In this document: positions 1-5,077 of the stretch, in pieces | Layout of the letters: the number at the start of each line of letters is the position of its first letter | Numbering within the stretch: the first letter of the stretch is position 1 | Origin: an uncultured Myxococcales bacterium | GTDB taxonomy: Bacteria; Myxococcota_A; UBA9042 | NCBI GenBank assembly: GCA_937915965.1 | Contig: CALGHC010000133.1 | Span: 1-5,077, forward strand | Direction: 5' to 3' | Length of the DNA stretch: 5,077 nucleotides | Translations under genes and position numbers: made by a program | The notes under the pieces: generated by a model | What the model was told of the DNA's origin: nothing | What the model saw: the letters and a program-made list of their open reading frames with translations, nothing else | The model's database searches: none

Positions 1-681
1 CTCGGCCGCGTTGAGCTCGTCGCGCGCTGCCTCGAGGACCGGGCGGAACGCCTCCTCGACCTGGACCATGTGGCGCGAATGGAAGGGCGCCGTGACGGTC
101 AGCGGAACGATCCGCAGGCTTCCGTCTACGTAGCGCCCGGCGAGCTCGGCGCACAGGCTGTCAACCGCGTGCTGTTCACCGGAGACGACGACCTGCACCG
201 CCGAGTTGTCGTTCGCCAGGTCGACCCCGTGGCGCTGACCCAGCTCGCGGATCTCGTCGAGCGGCAGGTCGTCGCGCATCAACGCCGCCATCGCGCCAAA
301 CCCGATGGGTGTCGCGTGCTGCATCAGGCGGCCGCGGGTGTGAACCAGCTGCACAGCCGTCGACAGCGAGACGACCCCCGCCGCAACCAGCGCCGTGTAC
401 TCGCCCAAGCTGTGGCCACCGAAGAGCACCGGGGCGAAGTCGAAGCGGGCTTGGATGCCCCGCAGCATCGCGATCTCGGCGGTCAGGATGCAGGGCTGTG
501 CGAACTCGGTCTGGTCCAGTCGCGGATCCTCGTCCCGGCAGAGCGCGACCACGTCGAACGCCAACGCATCGCTCGCCTCGGCGAAGACCGCGGCGGATTC
601 GGGCACGTCGGCCGCGAAGTCGAGGGCCATGCCACGACGCTGCGAACCCTGACCTGGAAAGACAACAGCTGAATGAGACAA
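1..681 (-). CDS. fabD: Malonyl-CoA:ACP transacylase (partial, 3' end beyond left edge)
   Basis: This enzyme moves the malonyl group from CoA to acyl carrier protein in the cytoplasm, supplying the extender unit for fatty-acid synthesis. The 227 visible residues begin M(TTG)SHSAVVFPGQGSQ, the N-terminal signature with the oxyanion-hole Gln at residue 11. The nucleophile motif GHSLG is at 89-93 (Ser91), the substrate-carboxylate Arg is in TRGRLMQ (Arg116), and the catalytic His is in APFHS (His201). These positions match E. coli FabD (Ser92, Arg117, His201) almost exactly. Phe200 before the His resembles the malonyl-selective HAFH motif of polyketide acyltransferases. About 80-90 C-terminal residues of a usual ~310 lie outside the window. 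I chose TTG at 681 because GGAGG lies 7 bases upstream; the first in-frame ATG (630) would remove the FPGQGSQ motif. A trans-acting polyketide acyltransferase is the main alternative, since no neighbouring fab gene is visible. Confidence 0.92.
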   Translation of the reverse strand, partial: MSHSAVVFPGQGSQRRGMALDFAADVPESAAVFAEASDALAFDVVALCRDEDPRLDQTEFAQPCILTAEIAMLRGIQARFDFAPVLFGGHSLGEYTALVAAGVVSLSTAVQLVHTRGRLMQHATPIGFGAMAALMRDDLPLDEIRELGQRHGVDLANDNSAVQVVVSGEQHAVDSLCAELAGRYVDGSLRIVPLTVTAPFHSRHMVQVEEAFRPVLEAARDELNAAE

Positions 682-688
682 GTAGAAG

Positions 689-693
689 CCTCC
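689..693 (-). promoter_or_regulatory. Ribosome binding site of fabD (decides TTG start)
   Basis: On the minus strand GGAGG is followed by 7 bases (CTTCTAC) and then TTG at 681-679. The spacing is ideal, and the start places FPGQGSQ eight residues in, as in other FabD proteins. No ATG lies in frame between the upstream gene and this point, so this site decides the otherwise unobvious TTG start. Confidence 0.8.
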
Positions 694-813
694 ACCGCAG
701 GGCACCGTCGCCCCGCGGTCCCCACGCTCGGTTTCGCCGTAGATGCGATGGTTCCCCAGAGCGGCCCGTGTCGGCGCTGCCCAGTCAAATCCAGGGGGCG
801 CACGAGGGCAACA

Positions 814-843
814 TCTTGACCCTATGGGGCGAATCGGTCAAGA
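814..843. promoter_or_regulatory. 8-bp inverted repeat, possible operator over a weak promoter
   Basis: TCTTGACC (814-821) and GGTCAAGA (836-843) form a perfect 8-bp inverted repeat with a 14-base centre. On the minus strand the right arm supplies TTGACC (841-836), a good -35 hexamer. Seventeen bases later the left arm supplies CAAGAT (818-813), a poor -10 match. The promoter would point toward fabD about 130 bases away. A protein-binding operator is more likely than a terminator because no T-run follows on either strand. Only sequence symmetry supports this; no regulator is visible. Confidence 0.35.
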
Positions 844-955
844 AGGCAGTGAATTCGCCGCGCGCCGCCCACAAATCCAGCCGGGCCGGCGCTGGCCGCG
901 CTCACCGTGGCGCTTGCCGCGATGGTCGTCGCCACCCGCGTCGCGGCGCTCGAGC

Positions 956-1966
956 CTACGGCCCTGTCGACCGAGCACAGCGGAATCCAAGCGTTACCGC
1001 AGCGGACGATGCCTTGTCGCCGGCGCGGGCTCCCGGCCGTGTGTAGGTCGCCACGCTGCTGAAACCGCCGCCGCGCCGCACCCGTAGGTCGTCGCCAACT
1101 GCGGCCATGGGGTCGATCGCAGGGGTCTCCGCCAGCGCTGCGTAGCCGTCGACGTCGTAGCCATCGGCCGTCCACTCCCAGACATTGCCGGCCATGTCCT
1201 GCATCCCGAACGGGCTCTTGCCCTCGGCCGAGCCGCTGCCGACCTCCCAGGTTCCCCCCTGGGCGCAGCCGCTACCGGCGCCAGCATCGAAGACGGAGGT
1301 GTCGCCGCACTTGGGCGTGTCGTGCCCCCACGGCCATACCCGCATTGCCGCTGCGCAGTCGTCGCCGGGATTGTCTTCGCAGCGTCCTCGGGCCGCGAGC
1401 TCCCACTCGGCTTCGCTGGGCAGACGACCACCCGCCCAAGCGCAGAAGGCATCGGCCTGGTGCCAGGTGACGCAGTTCACCGGGTGCATCTCGCGACCCG
1501 TGGCGCCCCAGTTGCACTGCCCGCCCGCAGCGGGTGGGTCGGCGCACCCGCCGAACTCAACGCATGTTTGATACGCCTTGACGGTGACCTCGTGGACGCC
1601 GATCCAGTATGGCTTGCTGATCTGGACCTCGTGCTGCGGTGCCTCGTCTGGTTGGCAGGACAGATCGAGGGCGCCGTTGCAGCCCATCCAGAGACTCCCT
1701 TCGGGCACGAGGCCCCAGTCTCCAGCCTCGTCGTGAGCGATGCACGCGCCGCCGACCGCGCCGCCGACAGACGCGCAGCAGGTCTCGAAGTCGGTGGGGT
1801 TGCCCGGCGCGCAGGCGCCCGCCTTGCAGGCGTCGCCGACCGTACAGGGGTTGCCGTCGTCGCAAGCGGCTCCTTCGTCTGAGCATTCAAAAGACGCGTC
1901 GGGCGTCTGCACGGAGCAGCCCAGACAACCGATCAGAACGCCTACTATCAGCGCGATGCGCTGCAT
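956..1966 (-). CDS. Lipoprotein with Cys-rich module and SUMF1/FGE-sulfatase-like domain, probably non-catalytic
   Basis: This predicted 336-residue surface or periplasmic lipoprotein has an uncertain function. Residues 1-13 form a short lipoprotein signal peptide with lipobox LIGC (Cys14). Residues 28-56 are a Cys-rich stretch containing CDDGNPCTVGDACKAGAC, a pattern common in exported myxobacterial proteins. Residues 84-332 form an SUMF1/FGE-sulfatase domain: WMGC (93-96), YWIGVHEVT, HPVNCVTW, GGRLPSEAEWELAARG, WPWG, GNVWEW (260-265), RRGGGF (297-302) and LGFRCAR at the end. Bacterial formylglycine-generating enzymes have two copper-binding cysteines in a GGSWLC....C context. The aligned positions here are Ser304 and Thr309, so sulfatase maturation is unlikely and a binding or scaffold role is inferred. 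The ATG at 1966 has GGAGG 5 bases upstream and begins the lipoprotein signal; an in-frame TTG at 2077 would bury it. It lies 107 bases after the TPR gene. Confidence 0.9.
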   Translation of the reverse strand: MQRIALIVGVLIGCLGCSVQTPDASFECSDEGAACDDGNPCTVGDACKAGACAPGNPTDFETCCASVGGAVGGACIAHDEAGDWGLVPEGSLWMGCNGALDLSCQPDEAPQHEVQISKPYWIGVHEVTVKAYQTCVEFGGCADPPAAGGQCNWGATGREMHPVNCVTWHQADAFCAWAGGRLPSEAEWELAARGRCEDNPGDDCAAAMRVWPWGHDTPKCGDTSVFDAGAGSGCAQGGTWEVGSGSAEGKSPFGMQDMAGNVWEWTADGYDVDGYAALAETPAIDPMAAVGDDLRVRRGGGFSSVATYTRPGARAGDKASSAAVTLGFRCARSTGP

Positions 1967-1971
1967 CTCCG

Positions 1972-1976
1972 CCTCC
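1972..1976 (-). promoter_or_regulatory. Ribosome binding site of the SUMF1-like lipoprotein gene
   Basis: GGAGG on the minus strand lies 5 bases (CGGAG) before ATG 1966-1964. It selects the start that begins the lipoprotein signal peptide, over the longer open frame from TTG 2077. Confidence 0.75.
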
Positions 1977-2021
1977 CTCGTCCTCGGTCGTGCGCAGCAG
2001 GTCCGCCATGCACGAACAAAT

Positions 2022-2057
2022 CGGACCGCTTCGAACGGTCCGCGTCGTCGCGGTCCG
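2022..2057 (-). terminator. GC hairpins with alternative pairing and a T-rich tail: terminator or attenuator candidate
   Basis: On the transcribed minus strand there are two upstream arms, CGGACCGC (2057-2050) and CGGACCG (2042-2036), and one downstream arm, GCGGTCCG (2029-2022). The near arm gives a 7-bp stem with a 7-base loop. The far arm gives an 8-bp stem that could extend with AAA against TTT around one bulged base. Both end just before ATTTGTT. The structure lies 31 bases after the TPR stop and about 55 bases before the lipoprotein start. It could end or reduce transcription between them. The T-tract is short, so complete termination is uncertain. Confidence 0.5.
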
Positions 2058-2073
2058 TTTGGTACGATCCGCC

Positions 2074-3216
2074 TCAAAACCTCCAGCAGGCGATCGCTCC
2101 CAGCCGGCCTGGGCCGATATCTAGCGCAAGCGCGGTATCATCCGGCGCCATTGCGACGAGCCCGAGCCCGGCGCCGATCGCCGCGACACCGACCCCGAGG
2201 ATCGCGCCGCCAGCGAGCAGACCCGACTCTGCGTCGGCTTTCTGGGCGTTGAAATCGCTCTCGTAGATCCCGGTCACGTCGCCATTTGCGTTGCGGATTC
2301 CGGCCTTTTCGTCGAGCGCCGCGCCGTCCGCCTGCGCGGCCAGGTACAGCCAGGCGCCCACGCCCGCGGCGACCGCGCCGACGGCCAGCGACGCCCAACC
2401 AGCCGGTGCCATCCAGCCGCCGCCTCCGCCCTTGACGACGCCGAGCGGCGCAGCCTCGACCTCAGGTGGAACGACCACGGGCGCGGCCTTGGCAGCCTTG
2501 GCAGTCTTGGCGACCACCGCCTCGGGGGGCTTGGCAGCCGACTTGGCCGCGGCCACGCCATCGGTCGCCGCCCCAGGCGCAGGATTTGTCGTCGTCGCTG
2601 TCGTCGGCGCCGTCGGTGTCGGTGTCCCCGTCGCCGGTTTCGCCGCCGCCGGTGTCGCCGTCGCCGGCTTTGCGACCTCCTTGCCCACCTGCTTGGGCCC
2701 TGCGCCAGCCACCTCTGCTTCCGGTTCGACGTCCTTGACGCCCTCGAGACCCGGGTCCGCCGCGGGCTCCCCCTTGGGCAAGGCGGCGGCCGCTTCGTCC
2801 TTGCCACCCTTGCGTGCCGCCGCGAGCGCCGTCTTGATGGCGACCACCTCGGAGAGGTGCAGGTCGATGCGCTTGACGACCGCCGGCTCGACGTCCTTGA
2901 GCGCGAGGCATTCGCGATAGCGCTTCTCGGCCTCGTCGAGCTTCATGCCCCGGTGGTAGGCGCGCGCCGCGTTGAAGAGGAACTCCGCGCGCGGCTGGAT
3001 CTGGTAGGCCTCCAGGAAGAGGGCCGCCGCCTTGTCGAAGTGGCCCTTCTCGTAGTGGAACTTGGCCAATTTCAAGGCACCCATCGCGCCGTCACTGATC
3101 GCCTCTTGGGCTGCGGCCGGACGGTCCGGGCAGACGGTCGCGCTGGCGCAGCAGGCGGCCATGATCAAGCCGACGAGCCGTCGCCTGCGCTGGCGTGTTG
3201 GAGCTGTCGCGCTCAT
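2074..3216 (-). CDS. Exported TPR protein with Ala/Pro/Thr linker and C-terminal hydrophobic hairpin
   Basis: I do not recognise a named family for this 380-residue protein. The N-terminus is a Sec-type signal peptide: basic RQRRRR (8-13), hydrophobic LVGLIMAACCASATV, and probable cleavage after AAA (34-36). Residues 45-112 hold about two tetratricopeptide repeats (LAKFHYEKGHFDKAAALFLEAY, then FNAARAYHRGMKLDEAEKRY), usually a protein-binding fold. Residues 140-262 are a low-complexity Ala/Pro/Lys/Thr linker with a repeated KPATxTP (183-189, 193-199), ending in GGGGG. Two hydrophobic segments (about 271-294 and 331-356) flank a polar loop, and the protein ends GAIACWRF. After export the TPR part would be periplasmic, tethered by the C-terminal hairpin. 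ATG 3216 is chosen because GGAGG lies 5 bases upstream and the signal peptide starts there. The gene follows the cytochrome after 91 bases, suggesting cotranscription. A role in assembling or docking an envelope complex is only inferred. Confidence 0.85.
   Translation of the reverse strand: MSATAPTRQRRRRLVGLIMAACCASATVCPDRPAAAQEAISDGAMGALKLAKFHYEKGHFDKAAALFLEAYQIQPRAEFLFNAARAYHRGMKLDEAEKRYRECLALKDVEPAVVKRIDLHLSEVVAIKTALAAARKGGKDEAAAALPKGEPAADPGLEGVKDVEPEAEVAGAGPKQVGKEVAKPATATPAAAKPATGTPTPTAPTTATTTNPAPGAATDGVAAAKSAAKPPEAVVAKTAKAAKAAPVVVPPEVEAAPLGVVKGGGGGWMAPAGWASLAVGAVAAGVGAWLYLAAQADGAALDEKAGIRNANGDVTGIYESDFNAQKADAESGLLAGGAILGVGVAAIGAGLGLVAMAPDDTALALDIGPGRLGAIACWRF
2620..2670 (-). repeat. KPATxTP coding repeat in the linker of the TPR protein
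   Basis: Residues 183-199 read KPATATP-AAA-KPATGTP, two copies of a seven-residue unit ten residues apart. The rest of the linker is degenerate Ala/Pro/Thr/Lys. Such segments usually serve as flexible spacers crossing the periplasm or cell wall. Confidence 0.55.
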
Positions 3217-3221
3217 GGCGT

Positions 3222-3226
3222 CCTCC
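3222..3226 (-). promoter_or_regulatory. Ribosome binding site of the TPR gene
   Basis: GGAGG on the minus strand lies 5 bases (ACGCC) before ATG 3216-3214. It supports this start over the longer frame from TTG 3333, which would begin inside the cytochrome gene and put 39 residues ahead of the signal peptide. Confidence 0.75.
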
Positions 3227-3250
3227 GACCTGGGTCCCCGCGCCTCGTTC

Positions 3251-3295
3251 GTGACATGCTGGTCTGTGACATGCTGCTCCGTGACATGCTGCTCC
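3251..3295 (-). repeat. Three tandem 15-bp direct repeats after the cytochrome gene
   Basis: On the minus strand the unit GGAGCAGCATGTCAC occurs twice exactly (3295-3281, 3280-3266). A third copy, AGACCAGCATGTCAC (3265-3251), differs at three bases near its start. A degenerate fourth copy may precede them (3310-3296, overlapping the cytochrome stop codon; GTGTCGC against ATGTCAC). The array fills half of the gap between cytochrome and TPR genes. The period is a multiple of three, so every frame stays open across it. Confidence 0.9.
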
Positions 3296-3307
3296 GCGAC
3301 ACTTCGC

Positions 3308-5077
3308 CTAGTGGCACGCCGCACAGGCCTCAAGCTCGTCGCCGCTGTACGGCGCGCTCGGTGTCGGATCCCAGGTCATCGTCTTGATGTGGGCTTGTGC
3401 CGCGAGCGAGTCGTGACATCCCCCGCAAGCGATCCGGTTCGGGTTGGTCTGCCAGGTGCCGCTGGTGGTCTCAGGGTTGTGACAGACCTCGCAGTTGCGC
3501 GGGTCGAGCGGCAGGGTGATGTCCCAGTTGCGCCCAGGCACCGCATCGCTGTGGCCCACCGTCGCGATCGGGAAGTGCAGGTTGCTGCCAAAGTGCACAG
3601 CGTGCACGCGTCGCGACAGCGGGCGCGCGCCATCCCAGCCGGCAGACGTCGGCGCGCGGGTGAGGTAATCGTGGCAGGCGCCGCACTGGTCTGGGGCGTC
3701 GTAGCCCAACTTTTTGCTGTGGCGTACGGGGTCAAAGACCATGCCGACGCCATCGGAGTTTTGGTGGCAGCGATCGCAGCCACCGGCCACCGGCTTCTCG
3801 ACCGCCTCCTGTTTGACCTGGAAGGCCACCCAGGCGACCGACGGAGTCTTGTAGTCGAACGAGTTGACGCGGCCGCGATCTGCCATCTCGACGCCGGCGA
3901 CGTAGGTGCCCGGCTTCAGGTCAGTCACCGGGTCGAGGCTGTAGGTGACGCTGTCCTTGCTGCGCGTGACCTTCGGGTCGTCGTCGGCGGGATTCGACGG
4001 CTGGGCAAGGCTGGCGGTCACGTAGAATGCGTCGACGTACTTCGCGACCGTATCTCCGCCGAAGACGTGTTCCGTGACTGCGCTGTCCAGCAGCTGCAGC
4101 CCGTAGACCGGGCCAAGGTTGCGGCTGCGGATCGCCAGTTGGTCGCCCATCTTCCAGGCGATCGCGCGGGCGGCGAACCCGCTGTTGGCGTTGAGCCAGC
4201 CAATCAACTCATCGGTGCTCACCTTGGTGAAGTCGGCAAACGTGTTGGCCGCGACCGTCACGCTGACCGTGCCCGCGACGATGGAGTCAGCGCCGCCCGG
4301 GTCGGTTGCGAAGATGTCGACGCCTTGGTCGAGCGACAGCGCAATGCCGACGTCCTTGTCAGCCAGCCCGCTGAGGTCGAATGGTCCGGCGCCTGTGGCG
4401 ACGACCGCGACCCGCGCTCCCGTGGTCAGCACGGGCATCCGATGGGCGCGCGGCCCGTGGACCATCAGGAGCGAAGCCCTGAACTTGCCATCGCGGTCCG
4501 GACACGGATCGCTGACCGTGCAGCCTTCGGCCTTGTCATCTTGCACCATCGTGGTGTGGTCGAGCGGCTCGCCGTTCTCCAACAAGACCAGCGTGACGAT
4601 CGGCTGCTCATCACCCTCGAAGAACAGGCCGTTGTTCGGCTCCGAGACGCTGAGCTTGACCTCGAACTCGGGGATGTTGCGCTCGTCCTTACTGGTCCAG
4701 TCGTGATACCCGGCGATGTCGTTGTCGTTGTGGCAGCCGCCGCAGACGCTGTCTTCCTTCTTGCCGCCTTTGTGACCATCGCCGGTTTCAAAGTTGACGT
4801 CGTCGTGGCACGAACCGCAGGCGGCGCGCGTCGGCTTCTTCTTCCAGTTGTTGACGTCGGCACCCTCGCCCTGATGGCACTTTGTGCAGTTTCGCAGGAC
4901 CGCGGGGAAGCCGACCTTCCACCAGGTGTGCTTGCTGTCCTTGTAGCCCCAGATGGCGAACTCGCCGTTGTCGGCGCTCTCGTCGTAGTCCGCCGTTGCC
5001 GGGTTGTCCCAGACGATGCCGTCCTTGCCGGGGATCGAGGCGAGCTCGCCGCCGGCGTGGATCTTGTGAATCATGAC
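3308..5077 (-). CDS. OmcA/MtrC-family decaheme c-type cytochrome (partial, 5' end beyond right edge)
   Basis: Proteins of this family are exported multiheme cytochromes at the outer surface that pass electrons to minerals, electrodes or other extracellular acceptors. Counting from Met at 5074, CXXCH sites lie at 63-67, 86-90, 111-115, 433-437, 464-468, 528-532, 550-554 and 584-588. These are three of a first cluster and all five of a second, so two more upstream would complete ten. Family landmarks are MIHKIHAGG at the edge, its second-domain counterpart RVHAVHFGSNL (489-499), ACGSCHDDVNF and NCEVCHNPET. Residues 136-425 are beta-rich and heme-free, the place of the flavin-barrel-like middle domain, with an unusual segment at about 240-345. 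Met 5074 is internal to the IHKIH motif and not the start; the frame is open to the edge. The protein ends exactly at CAACH, with no tail after the last heme. The signal peptide or lipobox is not visible. Confidence 0.95.
   Translation of the reverse strand, partial: VMIHKIHAGGELASIPGKDGIVWDNPATADYDESADNGEFAIWGYKDSKHTWWKVGFPAVLRNCTKCHQGEGADVNNWKKKPTRAACGSCHDDVNFETGDGHKGGKKEDSVCGGCHNDNDIAGYHDWTSKDERNIPEFEVKLSVSEPNNGLFFEGDEQPIVTLVLLENGEPLDHTTMVQDDKAEGCTVSDPCPDRDGKFRASLLMVHGPRAHRMPVLTTGARVAVVATGAGPFDLSGLADKDVGIALSLDQGVDIFATDPGGADSIVAGTVSVTVAANTFADFTKVSTDELIGWLNANSGFAARAIAWKMGDQLAIRSRNLGPVYGLQLLDSAVTEHVFGGDTVAKYVDAFYVTASLAQPSNPADDDPKVTRSKDSVTYSLDPVTDLKPGTYVAGVEMADRGRVNSFDYKTPSVAWVAFQVKQEAVEKPVAGGCDRCHQNSDGVGMVFDPVRHSKKLGYDAPDQCGACHDYLTRAPTSAGWDGARPLSRRVHAVHFGSNLHFPIATVGHSDAVPGRNWDITLPLDPRNCEVCHNPETTSGTWQTNPNRIACGGCHDSLAAQAHIKTMTWDPTPSAPYSGDELEACAACH

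Larger units (their letters stand above)
682..955. other. Intergenic leader between the SUMF1-like lipoprotein gene and fabD
   Basis: The 274 bases between the lipoprotein stop and the fabD start contain no open frame that I believe on either strand. They hold the fabD ribosome binding site, an 8-bp inverted repeat at 814-843 and a 9-bp direct repeat CAAATCCAG (plus strand, 786-794 and 872-880). No T-rich intrinsic terminator is visible after the lipoprotein gene. No tRNA-like or other structured RNA was recognised. The length suggests that fabD has its own promoter here, but I cannot place it with confidence. Confidence 0.5.
3213..3302 (-). other. Possible leader mini-ORF (29 codons) overlapping the TPR gene start
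   Basis: A short frame begins at GTG 3302 or at any of three in-frame ATGs (3287, 3272, 3257). It reads a five-residue repeat (MSRSS, MSQTS) and then MSRTRRGDPGRRTP. Its TGA overlaps the TPR start as ATGA (3216-3213). The first two ATGs have a GGAG 4 bases upstream. The arrangement would suit translational coupling, but the peptide itself is low complexity and may not be made. Confidence 0.3.

Noticed and set aside
70..672. Long plus-strand open frame opposite fabD
   Set aside because: It is antisense to a clearly conserved FabD reading frame with all catalytic motifs. Its protein is Arg/His-rich and low in recognisable signatures, typical of GC-rich antisense frames.
786..880. 9-bp direct repeat CAAATCCAG at 786-794 and 872-880
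   Set aside because: It has only two copies, 86 bases apart, with no related flanks and no mobile-element features between them. Chance is sufficient.
849..1071. Plus-strand stretch resembling a signal peptide (PALAALTVALAAMVVATRVA at 886-945)
   Set aside because: It has no suitable start codon or ribosome site in that frame, which closes just upstream at TGA 850-852. It runs on into the antisense of the conserved lipoprotein C-terminus, and hydrophobic Ala/Val runs are common by chance in such GC-rich DNA.
822..1175. Minus-strand open frame extending past the lipoprotein stop
   Set aside because: It is out of frame with the SUMF1-like domain, is rich in Arg/Ala and has no ribosome site. 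It is a shadow frame.
1967..2077. N-terminal extension of the lipoprotein to TTG 2077
   Set aside because: It would place 37 Arg-rich residues ahead of a complete lipoprotein signal peptide, it spans the hairpin region, and the ATG at 1966 has its own GGAGG.
2291..2920. Plus-strand Ala/Ser/Thr-rich open frame opposite the TPR gene
   Set aside because: It mirrors the low-complexity linker codons of the TPR protein. The TPR and signal-peptide features on the minus strand are the convincing ones.
5072..5074. Met at 5074 as the start of the cytochrome
   Set aside because: It lies within the conserved MIHKIHAGG motif, no signal peptide follows, only eight hemes would remain, and the frame is open to the window edge. 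The gene starts outside the window.
1..5077. CRISPR arrays, tRNA or rRNA genes, transposases, phage integration genes
   Set aside because: None was seen. The only short tandem repeat is the 15-bp array at 3251-3295, which has no spacers.

Overview
The window is GC-rich and tightly coded. All four recognisable genes lie on the minus strand and are read from right to left. I infer a Myxococcota or other deltaproteobacterial-type bacterium. The grounds are a secreted OmcA/MtrC-type multiheme cytochrome, a lipoprotein that joins a myxobacterial-style Cys-rich module (CDDGNPC...C...C) to an SUMF1/FGE-sulfatase domain, and an Ala/Pro/Thr-linker TPR protein. No taxonomic marker is present, so this is inference only.

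Layout in transcription order. (1) 5077-3308: 3' part of an OmcA/MtrC-family decaheme c-type cytochrome, with eight CXXCH sites visible. It stops directly after the last heme motif. (2) 3307-3217: a 91-base gap with three tandem 15-bp repeats. Each copy carries an ATG in one common frame, and that frame closes on the ATGA start of the next gene. (3) 3216-2074: an exported TPR protein with a long low-complexity linker and two C-terminal hydrophobic segments. (4) 2073-1967: a 107-base gap with GC hairpins that have alternative partners and a short T-rich tail, a candidate terminator or attenuator. (5) 1966-956: a lipoprotein with an SUMF1-like domain that lacks the catalytic cysteine pair of true formylglycine-generating enzymes. 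(6) 955-682: 274 bases with no convincing gene but an 8-bp inverted repeat overlapping a possible weak promoter. (7) 681-1: 5' part of fabD (malonyl-CoA:ACP transacylase), with a TTG start and a strong ribosome binding site, running off the left edge.

Cytochrome, TPR protein and lipoprotein are co-oriented with gaps of about 100 bases and all look exported. They could form one envelope or extracellular electron-transfer locus, but the link rests on proximity alone. fabD is a central fatty-acid (or trans-acting polyketide) gene with its own leader and probably a separate unit.

The points most worth a second look are the abrupt end of the cytochrome, the repeat array after it (which reads Cys/His-rich in the cytochrome frame and as serial start sites in another), an apparent extra module in the middle of the cytochrome, and the alternative hairpins between the TPR and lipoprotein genes.
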